From contig NZ_CP045423.1 of the NCBI RefSeq assembly GCF_009363855.1, positions 1,766,001 through 1,830,000 on the forward strand: a stretch of DNA of 64,000 bases, given 5' to 3'. This DNA comes from Microvirga thermotolerans. GTDB taxonomy: Bacteria; Pseudomonadota; Alphaproteobacteria; Rhizobiales; Beijerinckiaceae. Within the stretch, counting starts at the first letter, position 1; every line of letters starts with the position of its first letter. The position numbers and the translations under genes are program-made. Under the pieces are notes generated by a model that did no database searches, had not been told where the DNA came from, and saw nothing but the letters and a program-made list of their open reading frames with translations. Of this stretch, positions 32,791 through 41,773 are shown one piece after another.

Positions 32791-34371
32791 GTGACCGAAC
32801 TGACCCATCTCACCATCGCAGAGGCCCGCGACGGGCTGAAGGCCAAGACCTTCTCCGCCACGGAACTCGCCAAGGCCCATCTCGACGCCATCGAGAAGGC
32901 GAGGGCGCTCAACGCCTATGTGCTGGAGACGCCCGAAAAGGCGCTGGCCATGGCCGGGGCCTCCGACGAGCGCATCGCCAGGGGCGAGGCCCGCCCCCTG
33001 GAGGGCATTCCCCTCGGCATCAAGGACCTCTTCTGCACCGAGGGCGTGGACTCCACCGCCGGGTCGGACATCCTCAAGGGCTTCAAGCCCCCCTACGAGT
33101 CGACCGTCACGCAGAACCTCTGGAACGACGGGGCGGTGATGCTCGGCAAGCTCAACATGGACGAGTTCGCCATGGGCTCGTCCAACGAGACCAGCGCCTT
33201 CGGCCCGGTCGTGTCGCCCTGGCTGCGCGGCAACACCGACCGCCGCGAGGCGGCCCGCACGCTCCTGAACGGCGCGGTCCATCTCAGGATGTCCGACTCC
33301 CAGGCGGCGACCCTGGAGGCCGGCGGCTACAAGGATCTCCTGGTGCCCGGCGGCTCCTCCGGCGGTTCGGCGGCGGCGGTGGCCGCCCGCCTGTGCCTGG
33401 GCGCGACGGCGACGGATACGGGCGGCTCGATCCGCCAGCCCGCGGCCTTCACCGGCACCGTCGGCATCAAGCCGACCTACGGGCGCTGCTCCCGCTGGGG
33501 CACCGTCGCCTTCGCCTCCTCCCTGGACCAAGCGGGGCCCATCGCCCGCACGGTGCGCGACGCGGCGATCATGCTGCGCTCCATGTCCGGCCCGGATCCC
33601 AAGGACACGACCTGCGCTGACCTGCCGGTGCCGGATTTCGAGGCTGCCGTGACGCGCGGCGTGAAGGGGCTGAAGATCGGCATTCCGAAGGAGTACCGGG
33701 TCGAGGGCATGTCCCCGGAGATCGAGAAGCTCTGGCAGCAGGGCACGGAATGGCTGCGCGCCGCCGGGGCCGAGATCGTCGAGGTCTCGCTGCCGCATAC
33801 CAAATACGCCCTGCCCGCCTACTACATCGTCGCTCCCGCCGAGGCGTCCTCGAACCTCGCCCGCTACGACGGCGTGCGCTACGGCCTGCGCGTGAACGGC
33901 AAGGACATCGTCGACATGTACGAGAAGACCCGCGCCGCCGGGTTCGGCCGCGAGGTCAAGCGCCGCGTCATGATCGGCACCTACGTGCTCTCGGCGGGCT
34001 ACTACGACGCCTACTACGTGAGGGCGCAGAAGATCCGCACCCTCATCAAGCGGGACTTCGAGGAGGTCTATGCGCAGGGCGTCCACGCCATCCTGACGCC
34101 GGCGACGCCCTCCAGCGCCTTCGGAATCGGCGAGAAGGCCTCGGCCGACCCGGTCGAGATGTACCTCAACGACATCTTCACGGTGACGGTGAACATGGCG
34201 GGCCTGCCCGGAATCGCCGTTCCCGCCGGCCTCGACTCCCAGGGCCTGCCGCTCGGCCTCCAGCTGATCGGCCGGGCCTTCGACGAGGAGACGCTCTTCG
34301 CCGCCGGACAGGTGATCGAGGACGCGGCCGGACGGATGGAGCTGCCCGGCGCCTGGTGGACCCAGGCGTGA
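32791..34371 (+). CDS. gatA: Aspartyl/glutamyl-tRNA amidotransferase subunit A, with an internal insertion
   Basis: The amidase subunit that releases ammonia from glutamine. The catalytic triad is visible: Lys78 in [11 protein letters not shown], the cis-Ser at about 189 in [10 protein letters not shown], and the nucleophile Ser213 in [15 protein letters not shown]. The protein is 526 residues, against about 485-495 usually. The excess is a roughly 30-residue insert between GPVVSPW (about 144) and LLVPGGSS (about 183), with a [20 protein letters not shown] stretch. It lies just before the catalytic loop and in frame. A small membrane-protein gene overlaps its stop. Confidence 0.95.
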   Translation: MTELTHLTIAEARDGLKAKTFSATELAKAHLDAIEKARALNAYVLETPEKALAMAGASDERIARGEARPLEGIPLGIKDLFCTEGVDSTAGSDILKGFKPPYESTVTQNLWNDGAVMLGKLNMDEFAMGSSNETSAFGPVVSPWLRGNTDRREAARTLLNGAVHLRMSDSQAATLEAGGYKDLLVPGGSSGGSAAAVAARLCLGATATDTGGSIRQPAAFTGTVGIKPTYGRCSRWGTVAFASSLDQAGPIARTVRDAAIMLRSMSGPDPKDTTCADLPVPDFEAAVTRGVKGLKIGIPKEYRVEGMSPEIEKLWQQGTEWLRAAGAEIVEVSLPHTKYALPAYYIVAPAEASSNLARYDGVRYGLRVNGKDIVDMYEKTRAAGFGREVKRRVMIGTYVLSAGYYDAYYVRAQKIRTLIKRDFEEVYAQGVHAILTPATPSSAFGIGEKASADPVEMYLNDIFTVTVNMAGLPGIAVPAGLDSQGLPLGLQLIGRAFDEETLFAAGQVIEDAAGRMELPGAWWTQA

Positions 34372-34661
34372 CGCCGCCCGTCATCGGCATCGGCGTCTGG
34401 CTCTGGGGCGCCTTCGATCCGGTCCTCATCCTGGTCGCCGCCATCCTGGGCTGGAAGGCCGACCAGGCCGGCAAGGTGGTCGTCGCCGCCATCGGGGCTC
34501 TGGCCGTCGCGGTCCTTGCATCCTGGCTCATCACGGGACTGAACATTCCCTGGTTCGCCCCCGTGAGCCACGACAGCCCGATGCTCCTGCCCGTCCGGGC
34601 CGTCGCGGCGCTGATCTGGGCCGGCGGCGCCTATGCGGTGCGGCGCGTTACGGGGCGCTAG
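34368..34661 (+). CDS. Small membrane protein overlapping gatA
   Basis: A 97-residue protein with three hydrophobic segments ([59 protein letters not shown]). It starts at the GTG of the GTGA overlap with the gatA stop, so translation would be coupled. The in-frame sequence before that is a shadow of gatA. No function is known. Position after gatA does not imply a role in tRNA amidation. Confidence 0.72.
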   Translation: MTPPVIGIGVWLWGAFDPVLILVAAILGWKADQAGKVVVAAIGALAVAVLASWLITGLNIPWFAPVSHDSPMLLPVRAVAALIWAGGAYAVRRVTGR

Positions 34662-34709
34662 GGCATTGGGCCAAAAAGGGGATTCCACTCCCGGGGGCGA
34701 TGCGGCGCT

Positions 34710-35234
34710 CTAGGTTTCGGCGATGCCGCTGGTCAGGGTCGGGGCGAGCAGGGCCTTGTCGATCTCGTCGAGGGTCGCCTTCTCCGCATCGCTCACGGCG
34801 ACGCCGCCGAAGCCGAGGAAACCGCCTTCCTTGCCGGCCTCCGCCGTCTCCTGCGCCACATGGCGCAGCCATGTCCTGAAGGCGGGTGCATCCTCCGGGG
34901 CCTTCTCCTGGAGGAGGGTGGAAACGGCGCGAAGCTCCGCGATGGCCTTGCCCTTCACCTCCGTGAACTGGCTGCCCCTGAACCTGTCCTGGAAGGAATG
35001 GCGCACCGCGTCCCGCGTCGCCGGATCGGCGATGGCCTCCGCCACCTCCCTGACGAGGGGGCTGGCGCCCGCATCCTGCTTCGCCTCGAGAAGGGCCCAG
35101 CCGCTGGACATGGACTCCTTCAGGAGGCCCCAGAGGCCGCTCGGCTCAGCCGCGGTGATCGCCATTCCGGCCACCATCGGGCTCGCGACGATCCTGGCCC
35201 ATTCGTCCGGTGTGAAATTCGCTTTCCCGGCCAT
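34710..35234 (-). CDS. Hypothetical protein
   Basis: A 174-residue, mostly helical soluble protein. It opens NFTPDEWARIVASPMVAGMA and continues with Ala/Glu-rich helices (LVREVAEAIADPATRDAVRH; KGKAIAELRAVSTLLQEKA) and a glycine-rich turn (EGGFLGFGGVAVSDAEKATL) that looks conserved in the C-terminal part. No family name is certain. It lies 45 bp downstream of the ArsR-type regulator on the same strand and may be co-transcribed. Confidence 0.78.
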   Translation of the reverse strand: MAGKANFTPDEWARIVASPMVAGMAITAAEPSGLWGLLKESMSSGWALLEAKQDAGASPLVREVAEAIADPATRDAVRHSFQDRFRGSQFTEVKGKAIAELRAVSTLLQEKAPEDAPAFRTWLRHVAQETAEAGKEGGFLGFGGVAVSDAEKATLDEIDKALLAPTLTSGIAET

Positions 35235-35279
35235 CTTCGATCCCCTTTCCCGGCTGTGGCGGAAGGATCCGCCGATGCC

Positions 35280-35996
35280 TCAATCCCCGTCGGCTCGGCT
35301 CAGTTCCGTAATCCCGAAGGTGGTGCAAAGCCCTTCACGCCCGGCCGCGGTGATGGAGAGGGCGCGGCTGTCCTTGATCCGCTCCACCCAGCCGAGCTCG
35401 AAAACGCGCCTGCACAGGGCCGCCCCGAGCCGTCCGGCCAGGTGAGGGCGCCGCTCGCTCCAGTCGAGGCAGGCCCTGCACAGGGCGCGGCCGCGGGCGC
35501 CGCTCCGGTCGAGGTCGATGCCGAAATCGCAGAGGAACCGCCGCCCGTCCTCGGTCAGGGCGCCCGCCTCGTCGGACAGGACGATATGGCGGCGCTCCAC
35601 CAGCGCATCGGCGATGGCGGTCCCCAGCCGTCCCGCGAGATGGTCGTAGCATGTCCGTGCCCGGCGCAGGGCCACGTCCCTGGGCCCGACCGGGCGGTGG
35701 CGCTTCGGGCCGGAGGAGGCGACCGCCATGAGCGCCTCGATCGCCTGCGCGACCTCGGGCGAGGCGAGCCGGTAGTAGCGATGCCGCCCCTGCCGCGCGA
35801 CCGTGACCAGGTTGGCCTCCGCGAGCCTGGCGAGGTGCCCGCTCGCCGTCGAGGCGCCGACGCCGCCGTGCCAGGCCAGCTCGCTTGCCGTAAGCGCGCG
35901 GCCGTCCATGAGGGCCGAGAGGATGTTGGCCCGCGCCACGTCGCCCATGAGGGAGGCGATTTCCGCGAGGGTGATGCCGGAGACCATGTTCGTCAT
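35280..35996 (-). CDS. ArsR-family winged-helix regulator with C-terminal extension
   Basis: A 238-residue regulator. The winged helix occupies about residues 10-95 (LMGDVARANILSALMDGRAL; ASTASGHLARLAEANLVTVA; RQGRHRYYRLASPEVAQAIE). A long C-terminal part carries a Cys pair in RALCRACLDWSERRPHLAGR and another Cys (ARTCYDHLAG) that could bind metal or a thiol-reactive ligand. The start may be ATG 35996 or 35987. A perfect 9-bp inverted repeat (ACGTTTCGG...CCGAAACGT) lies 42 bp upstream and could be its operator. The downstream partner gene is of unknown function. Confidence 0.85.
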   Translation of the reverse strand: MTNMVSGITLAEIASLMGDVARANILSALMDGRALTASELAWHGGVGASTASGHLARLAEANLVTVARQGRHRYYRLASPEVAQAIEALMAVASSGPKRHRPVGPRDVALRRARTCYDHLAGRLGTAIADALVERRHIVLSDEAGALTEDGRRFLCDFGIDLDRSGARGRALCRACLDWSERRPHLAGRLGAALCRRVFELGWVERIKDSRALSITAAGREGLCTTFGITELSRADGD

Positions 35997-36037
35997 GGCC
36001 CAAGTCTAGGGGAAAGTCGCGCGAAGGTCAGTGCAGG

Positions 36038-36061
36038 ACGTTTCGGTCGTGGCCGAAACGT
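36038..36061. promoter_or_regulatory. Inverted repeat upstream of the ArsR-type regulator
   Basis: ACGTTTCGG (36038-36046), 6-nt spacer, CCGAAACGT (36053-36061): perfect dyad symmetry with 15-bp centre-to-centre spacing, well placed for autoregulation by the regulator starting at 35996. Nothing else is seen from 36062 to 36173. Confidence 0.5.
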
Positions 36062-36173
36062 TCCGGTCGGGCGGCTGGGGCATCCCATCCGCCCCTGAAC
36101 GGGTTCGATGCCGAGAGCCCTGCCTCGCAGAGGCCCGCAGCAGGCCTCAGGACGTCCTGCGGAGCCGAAAAGA

Positions 36174-36204
36174 ATGAGCCTGACCGCGGTGCGGCCAGGC
36201 TCAT
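36174..36204 (-). terminator. Hairpin after the small TM protein gene
   Basis: ATGAGCCTG (36174-36182) pairs with CAGGCTCAT (36196-36204), with an inner CCGC/GCGG stem. On the minus strand it is followed by TCTTTTC, a partial T-run, 23 bp after the stop. Confidence 0.6.
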
Positions 36205-36226
36205 GAACGCAGCGGAACGCTTTTGC

Positions 36227-36532
36227 TTACTGCTTCGGTGCCGAGCCGGTCGACGGAGCCGCCGGAGCGGTCGTGGAGCCGCTGCCGGTCGGGCCGGCGT
36301 TCGGCGAGTTCGGGGACGACGGAGCCGTCTGGGTCTGTGGCGCCGTGGTGCTGCCCGTCGTGCTCACGTCGCGGTTGCCGCCGTCATAGAAGAGGAAGGC
36401 CAGCAAGCCCAGCGCGATCACGAGACCGCCGATCAAGTAAGCGAGCGTATTGGATCCACGAGCCTCACGGTCGTACACCTCGTTCTCGCGGTTGTAGAGG
36501 TTGGGATCGCGATCCATCGGATCTACAGCCAT
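36227..36532 (-). CDS. Small single-span membrane protein with Ser/Thr/Pro-rich tail
   Basis: A 101-residue protein. It has a charged N-terminus (MAVDPMDRDPNLYNRENEVY), one membrane helix (about 29-50, NTLAYLIGGLVIALGLLAFL), and a low-complexity periplasmic tail of Thr/Ser/Pro/Gly (about 58-101). AAGGAGACAACG sits before the ATG at 36532. An in-frame start at 36565 has no site. No family function is known. The gap to gatB (36533-36755) is AT-rich and probably holds promoters for both directions. Confidence 0.75.
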   Translation of the reverse strand: MAVDPMDRDPNLYNRENEVYDREARGSNTLAYLIGGLVIALGLLAFLFYDGGNRDVSTTGSTTAPQTQTAPSSPNSPNAGPTGSGSTTAPAAPSTGSAPKQ

Positions 36533-36755
36533 CGTTGTCTCCTTGACCATTAACCAGGCGAACAACGCTCGATTGGGGCCGGGGTTTCATCCAGGCTCGG
36601 CTTTAAGGTTAAATATCTGTGCACAAATTATAAATGAACTTAACAATACTGTTGGGTAATCTGAACGGATGTTCAGGTTCGAAAGGGGTTGACCGGAACC
36701 GCCCGAGGCTCTTACTCCGGTTCGAAACCACCGCAATCGGAAGGCGCGAGGCCGC

Positions 36756-38231
36756 ATGAACGCTCCGGTCAATCCAAAGAAGCTCATCAAGGGTGCGACA
36801 GGCGATTGGGAGGTCGTCATCGGCATGGAGATCCATGCCCAGGTGACGAGCCAGGCCAAGCTGTTCTCCGGGGCGTCCACGGCCTTCGGAGGCGACCCTA
36901 ACAGCCACGTGTCGCTGGTGGACGCTGCCATGCCCGGCATGCTGCCGGTCATCAACGAGGAATGCGTGCGCCAGGCGATCCGCACCGGCCTGGGCCTGAA
37001 GGCGCAGATCAACCTCAGGAGCACCTTCGACCGGAAGAACTATTTCTACCCGGACCTGCCGCAGGGCTACCAGATCAGCCAATACAAGAGCCCCATCGTG
37101 GGCGAAGGCAAGGTGATCGTCGACGTGCCGGAAACCGGCGAGACCATCACCGTGGGCATCGAACGCCTCCATCTCGAGCAGGACGCAGGCAAGTCGATCC
37201 ACGACCTGCACCCGACCATGAGCTTCGTCGACCTCAACCGTTCGGGCGTGGCCCTCATGGAGATCGTCTCCAAGCCGGACCTGCGCTCCTCCGACGAGGC
37301 GCGCGCCTACGTGACCAAGCTGCGGACCATCCTGCGCTATCTCGGCACCTGCGACGGCGACATGGAGAAGGGCAACCTTCGCGCCGACGTGAACGTCTCG
37401 GTGCGCCGCCCCGGCGAGCCGTTCGGCACCCGCTGCGAGATCAAGAACGTCAACTCCATCCGCTTCATCGGCCAGGCCATCGAGGTGGAGGCGCGCCGCC
37501 AGATCGGCATCCTGGAGGACGGCGGCGTCATCGAGCAGGAGACCCGCCTCTTCGATCCCGGCCGGGGCGAGACCCGCTCCATGCGCTCCAAGGAGGAGGC
37601 GCACGACTACCGCTACTTCCCCGATCCGGACCTGCTGCCGCTCGAGTTCGACCAGGCCTATGTGGACGAGCTCGCCCGGCACCTGCCCGAACTCCCCGAC
37701 GAGAAGAAGGCCCGCTTCATGGCCGATTACGGCCTGCCGGCCTACGACGCCGGCGTCCTCGTGGCGGAGCGCGCCTCGGCGGACTTCTACGAGGCCGTGG
37801 CCAAGGGCCGGGACGGCAAGGCCGCCGCGAACTGGGTCATCAACGAGCTGTTCGGCCGCCTCAACAAGGAGGGCAAGGACATCGCCTCCTCGCCCGTCTC
37901 CGCGGATCAGCTCGGCGGCATCATCGACCTGATCGGCGAGGGGGTCATCTCCGGCAAGATCGCCAAGGACCTGTTCGAGATCGTCTTCACCGAAGGCGGG
38001 GACCCGCGCCAGATCGTCGAGGCGCGCGGCATGAAGCAGGTGACCGACACCGGCGCCATCGAGAAGGCCATCGACGCCGTGATCGCCGCCAATCCCGACA
38101 AGGTCGAGCAGACCAAGGCCAAGCCGACCCTGCTCGGCTGGTTCGTCGGCCAGGTGATCAAGCAGACCGGCGGCAAGGCGAACCCGCAGGCCGTGAACGA
38201 GCTGCTCAAGGCGAAGCTCGGGATCGAGTGA
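36756..38231 (+). CDS. gatB: Aspartyl/glutamyl-tRNA amidotransferase subunit B
   Basis: The tRNA-binding kinase-like subunit of GatCAB, 491 residues, the normal length. Motifs are [20 protein letters not shown] near residue 18, [38 protein letters not shown] with metal and ATP contacts, and the [17 protein letters not shown] and [20 protein letters not shown] segments. The C-terminal helical YqeY-like domain includes [20 protein letters not shown]. It is separated from gatA by four unrelated genes, so it is expressed from its own promoter. A palindromic element follows. Confidence 0.97.
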   Translation: MNAPVNPKKLIKGATGDWEVVIGMEIHAQVTSQAKLFSGASTAFGGDPNSHVSLVDAAMPGMLPVINEECVRQAIRTGLGLKAQINLRSTFDRKNYFYPDLPQGYQISQYKSPIVGEGKVIVDVPETGETITVGIERLHLEQDAGKSIHDLHPTMSFVDLNRSGVALMEIVSKPDLRSSDEARAYVTKLRTILRYLGTCDGDMEKGNLRADVNVSVRRPGEPFGTRCEIKNVNSIRFIGQAIEVEARRQIGILEDGGVIEQETRLFDPGRGETRSMRSKEEAHDYRYFPDPDLLPLEFDQAYVDELARHLPELPDEKKARFMADYGLPAYDAGVLVAERASADFYEAVAKGRDGKAAANWVINELFGRLNKEGKDIASSPVSADQLGGIIDLIGEGVISGKIAKDLFEIVFTEGGDPRQIVEARGMKQVTDTGAIEKAIDAVIAANPDKVEQTKAKPTLLGWFVGQVIKQTGGKANPQAVNELLKAKLGIE

Positions 38232-38245
38232 CGGGCCGGGCGCCT

Positions 38246-38283
38246 CGTCATCCCGGTCTCGCCTGCGGCGCCCCGGAATGACG
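38246..38283. repeat. CATTCCGG-type palindromic element between gatB and the cyclase gene
   Basis: CGTCATCCCGG pairs with CCGGAATGACG around a GC-rich loop. It lies between two convergent genes and may end both transcripts. Confidence 0.65.
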
Positions 38284-38311
38284 GGGTGAGTGAGGCATGC
38301 GGGAGGCGCCG

Positions 38312-39724
38312 TCACGGGATTTCGTAGACGGCGAACTCGGCATGCGTCCCGCGCAGGGCCTTGCGCTGGAGCGTGGGGTGGAGGCCGTGCGCCGCGATGA
38401 CCTGGGAGGTCTGAGGGTCCTCCACGACGGCATCCGTTGCGAAGATGGAGCGGGATTCCGCAAGACCCTGGACCCGCGAGGCGATGTTCACCGTCTGGCC
38501 GAAATAGTCCTGGCGGTCGTTGAGCATCACGGCGAGGCAGGGGCCCTCGTGGATGCCGATCTTGAGCAGAAGGTCCTCGCTCCCGCGCTGCTCGTTGATG
38601 GCGCGCATGGCCTCGCGCATGCGCAGGGCCGCCGACAGGGCATGGTCCGGCGTCGGGAAGGTCGCCATGACCGCGTCGCCGATGGTCTTCACCACCGCTC
38701 CCGCCTCCGAGGCGACGATCTCGTTCAGGACACGGAAATGCTCGCGCACGAGATCGTAGGCGGCGAGATCGCCGACGCGCTCGTAGAGCTCCGTCGAGCC
38801 CTTCAGGTCCGTGAACAGGAAGGTGAGGCTGGTGATCCTCAGCCGCTGATCGATGTCGAGCGTGTCGGTGCGGTACAGGTCCCGGAAGGTCTGGTTCGAC
38901 AGAAGGCGCTTGGCCGTGAGGAACGGCCGCCGCCGCCCGAGCAGCTCGTGCAGGCGGTCATTGGCGATCCAGACGGTGGGGAGCACCCGCTTCGACGTCC
39001 TGTTCTCCAGGAACAGGCGCAGCGGACCGGGGCGCAGCGTCACCGGCTCGTGGCGCGCATGCCCGCCGTTGTAGACGAGGGACAGGCTCTGGCGCTCCCG
39101 CGTCGGCTCGCCCTTGACGTCGATGAACTGCGCGTGGTGGGTGATCGGCTCGAACACGATGATGAATTCGGAAGGGAGCTGCAGGGAGAGGGAGGCTCTC
39201 TCGCCGGGCGGCAGCTCCATGGAATCGAGCACGATCTCGTCGAGGATCTCCCGGAACCGTCCGTCGTCGGGCAGGTCGACGCCCGAGCCCCAGAAGAACT
39301 GCCTGATGTAGTCCGGCATGGGCAGGGCATCGGGGTCGTGGGCGGCGATCCGGCGCACGCGCGGCGAAACGGTGAAGGTCACCTCCACCATCTCGTCGAG
39401 GGTCGGCTCGTAGCCCGCCCCACACAGGGCGCAGCTGTAGGCTTCGTGCCGCACGGTCCGGAGGCTCGTGCCCGCATCGAGCACGCCTCCACATCCGGGG
39501 CAGAGGACGTTCCAGGACATCTCGAAGAGTCCGAGCCGGGCGGCATGCAGAAAGGCTGCGATGGTGCGCTCCTCGTCGAGGCCGTGCCTGGCCGCGAAGA
39601 CGAGGGCGTTGATGCGGTTCAGTTCCGGATCCGGCGCGCCGTCGATCAGCCGCTCGATCGCGTCGACGACCTGGGGATCTGCCGATTGTCTGAGGATTGC
39701 GAGAAGTTTCCGATCTTCACTCAT
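38312..39724 (-). CDS. Class III adenylate/guanylate cyclase with DUF5939-like N-terminal region
   Basis: A 470-residue soluble cyclase. The N-terminal about 290 residues include a zinc-ribbon-like pair of Cys motifs (CPGCGG near 85 and CALCGAG near 109), as in DUF5939-cyclase proteins. The catalytic domain starts near 300: FLFTDLKGSTELYERVGD with the metal Asp, VVKTIGDAVMATFPTPDHAL with Lys and second metal Asp, and QDYFGQTVNIASRVQGLAE with the Asn/Arg pair. All needed residues seem present, so it should be active. AAGGAGGG precedes the ATG at 39724. The 258 bp upstream hold only a CCCTGAG triplet repeat. Confidence 0.92.
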   Translation of the reverse strand: MSEDRKLLAILRQSADPQVVDAIERLIDGAPDPELNRINALVFAARHGLDEERTIAAFLHAARLGLFEMSWNVLCPGCGGVLDAGTSLRTVRHEAYSCALCGAGYEPTLDEMVEVTFTVSPRVRRIAAHDPDALPMPDYIRQFFWGSGVDLPDDGRFREILDEIVLDSMELPPGERASLSLQLPSEFIIVFEPITHHAQFIDVKGEPTRERQSLSLVYNGGHARHEPVTLRPGPLRLFLENRTSKRVLPTVWIANDRLHELLGRRRPFLTAKRLLSNQTFRDLYRTDTLDIDQRLRITSLTFLFTDLKGSTELYERVGDLAAYDLVREHFRVLNEIVASEAGAVVKTIGDAVMATFPTPDHALSAALRMREAMRAINEQRGSEDLLLKIGIHEGPCLAVMLNDRQDYFGQTVNIASRVQGLAESRSIFATDAVVEDPQTSQVIAAHGLHPTLQRKALRGTHAEFAVYEIP

Positions 39725-39982
39725 GGTCCGCCCTCCTTCGAGGTGCAGATTGAGCCCTGAGCCCTGAGTGGCCTGGCGTGCATCGGAGAAGCGCTCTCGC
39801 GTATGCAGGGCCAGCCCGCGGATGCCGCAGAGGATAGCACTTCCCGGCGACAATGGCTTGCAAATTGAGGAAAGGCCCTCCACCGCAACGGCGAAGGACC
39901 GAAAGAACCTTGTCCGATGTCGCGCGCCTGCCTCGGCGTTCGGGAGCAGGCGATCGGCGGAGCGGGGACGGCGCCCGGCGCC

Positions 39983-40321
39983 TCACCGGCGGCGCCAGAT
40001 CTTCCCGCTCCCCGTTCCGCCGGTCGGCAGGGAATAGGCGTATTGAGCGGTTCCGTCAGGATTCATCTTCATGTTCATCTGGCCGCCGGTGCCGAAGTTG
40101 AACGACAGTTCCGACGGCGACCGCCGGACATTGTAGACGCCGTTCTGCCGGCCCTTGAAGTAATAGGCGACGGTGTCGCCCGACACGGTTACGGTGATCG
40201 CATCCGGCCGGCCCCAGGTACCGTCCCATGTTGCTGCGGGTGATTGAGCGTCGGCCTTCCCGAAGGCAAGCAATAGAAGAACCGTTCCAAGTAGAGCTTT
40301 CGAAAAGACATGCACCGGCAT
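39983..40321 (-). CDS. Exported small hypothetical protein
   Basis: A 112-residue secreted protein. The signal peptide (KALLGTVLLLLAFGKADAQS) ends near residue 26. The mature part is beta-rich (TWDGTWGRPDAITVTVSGDT; VYNVRRSPSELSFNFGTGGQ), ends in IWRRR, and lacks cysteine. GAGGGGAGAAACAAC precedes the ATG. The fold could be a small lipocalin-like or DUF-type barrel, but no family is certain. The gap 40322-40496 shows nothing. Confidence 0.75.
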   Translation of the reverse strand: MPVHVFSKALLGTVLLLLAFGKADAQSPAATWDGTWGRPDAITVTVSGDTVAYYFKGRQNGVYNVRRSPSELSFNFGTGGQMNMKMNPDGTAQYAYSLPTGGTGSGKIWRRR

Positions 40322-40496
40322 GTTGTTTCTCCCCTCTTCAGGGCGAAAGATACGCTAAACATGCTGTGAGGATCTGCGTTCTTTCGAGCTACTCCCGCAC
40401 CTCGTTCGAGCAATCGTGCCTTTCCTGGAAATCCTGGACGGGAATGCTTCCCGTGGGGGAGGGGATGTCCAAGACCTGCCGCGGAGGCTCCGCCGC

Positions 40497-40901
40497 TCAC
40501 GCGACGCCGAATTCCTCCGCGTAGCGGTTGGCGACGCGGGTCTGCCACAGGCACAGGGCAGGCGTGACCACGAGTTCGAGGAAAAGACCTCCGAGCATGA
40601 AGAGCGAGGGCAGTCCCGTCAGCATCAGCCCGACGAGCCGTCCGAGGCCGCCGACGGCGACCAGGAGCGTGAGCAGCCGGAAGCGCCCGGTCTTCGCCTC
40701 GATTCCGGGCACCGTGCTCCAGAAGCACAGGCCGATGCCGAGGAGGAGGGCGGACAGGAAGCGGAAATGGCTCTCCGCCGAAATGCTGACCGCGTCCCCC
40801 GTCAGGGCCTGCCCGAACAGGACTCCGTAGAGGCCGATGGCCACCGGCAGGATCGCGAGGATCGCCACCGCCTGCTGCAGAAGCCGCCGTTCCTTTTCCA
40901 T
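40497..40901 (-). CDS. DUF4345-like membrane protein
   Basis: A 134-residue protein with four hydrophobic segments (AVAILAILPVAIGLYGVLFG; FRFLSALLLGIGLCFWSTVP; LLTLLVAVGGLGRLVGLMLT; LFMLGGLFLELVVTPALCLW). The pattern of short first helix, SESHFRFLSALLLGIG and GRLVGL resembles DUF4345 proteins. The ATG at 40901 has GAGGGCGGC upstream. A longer in-frame reading to 41129 runs antisense through the dispersed repeat and is rejected. Function unknown. Confidence 0.78.
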   Translation of the reverse strand: MEKERRLLQQAVAILAILPVAIGLYGVLFGQALTGDAVSISAESHFRFLSALLLGIGLCFWSTVPGIEAKTGRFRLLTLLVAVGGLGRLVGLMLTGLPSLFMLGGLFLELVVTPALCLWQTRVANRYAEEFGVA

Positions 40902-40993
40902 GCCGCCCTCGCCCTGGACCTGCTCCTCCCGGCATTGTGGGTGTTTCGTCCCATGAATCAATCCGGCGAGCCGATCCGATGCTCCCGTCCCGT

Positions 40994-41092
40994 CAAATGC
41001 AAGTCGCCTGTGGACCCGAATGGCCGCGTCAGCGACCCCAGAGGGCCGCGTCGGCGAAAACCCGGTCCACATTTGCGCGCGATGCGCTAGTG
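40994..41092 (-). repeat. Dispersed intergenic repeat, copy 3 (diverged, reverse orientation)
   Basis: Read on the minus strand it contains GTGGACCGGGTTTTCGCCGA, then two tandem units (CGCCGACGCGGCCCTCTGGG and CGCTGACGCGGCCATTCGGG) that correspond to the duplicated 21-bp unit of copy 1. It lies in the spacer before the first GST gene. Confidence 0.65.
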
Positions 41093-41131
41093 TCCGCTCC
41101 GGCCAAGCCAACCCATCGCACAGGTGCAAAC

Positions 41132-41773
41132 ATGACTGCCCGTTTCGAGCTTCACGGCATGTTCGTCTCCGGCCCGACCTACAAGGTCGGCCTGATGCTC
41201 TCCCTTGCCGGGGAGCCCTTCGACTACGTCCACCTCAACCTCATGGAAGGCGAGCACAAGCGCCCGGCCTATCTCGCCAAGCAGCGCTTCGGACAGGTGC
41301 CGATGCTGGTGGACCGTTCGAACGGGCGCCACCTCTGCCAGTCGGCGGCGATCCTGGAATACCTTGCCGACACCCTCGGCAAGTTCGGCGGCGCGAGCCT
41401 CGACGAGCGCCTGCGGGCGCGCGAATGGCTCTATTGGGATTTCGACCGGCTGGCCGCGCCGCTCTACAGGGCCCGGGTCATCAAGGCAGGCTTCCGCCCG
41501 GCGCCGGCGGAGGTCCTCGAGGATTGCCAGGCCGCGGCCAAGACAGCCCTGAAGGTCCTCGACACCCATCTTGCCGGCCGTGACTGGCTGGTCGGCGAGG
41601 GCGTGACCGTCGCCGACATCGACATCTACGGCGTCGTGGCCTTCGCCGGCGCTGCGGGAATCGACCTTGCGGACTATCCGCAGGTGGCGGCCTGGGCGAA
41701 GCGGGTGGAGGCGCTGCCGGGCTTCCAGCCGGCCGATGCCCTGCTGCCGAAGACCTCGCGCGAGGCGGCATGA
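41132..41773 (+). CDS. Glutathione S-transferase family protein
   Basis: A 213-residue GST-fold enzyme. The thioredoxin-like N-terminal domain runs from FELHGMFVSGPTYKVGLMLS through FGQVPMLVDRSNGRHLCQSA (cis-Pro and the glutathione-binding Q-S pair) to ILEYLADTLGKF. The helical C-terminal domain has the N-capping VADIDIYGVVAFAG motif. The catalytic hydroxyl may be Ser14 or Thr16, which is not certain. Its TGA overlaps the ATG of the following acetyltransferase (ATGA), so the pair form an operon. Confidence 0.93.
   Translation: MTARFELHGMFVSGPTYKVGLMLSLAGEPFDYVHLNLMEGEHKRPAYLAKQRFGQVPMLVDRSNGRHLCQSAAILEYLADTLGKFGGASLDERLRAREWLYWDFDRLAAPLYRARVIKAGFRPAPAEVLEDCQAAAKTALKVLDTHLAGRDWLVGEGVTVADIDIYGVVAFAGAAGIDLADYPQVAAWAKRVEALPGFQPADALLPKTSREAA

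Noticed and set aside
40902-41129. N-terminal extension of the DUF4345-like gene
   Set aside because: The extension is translated from the dispersed repeat and ends at the GST promoter region. The ATG at 40901 has a ribosome site and gives the expected four-helix protein.
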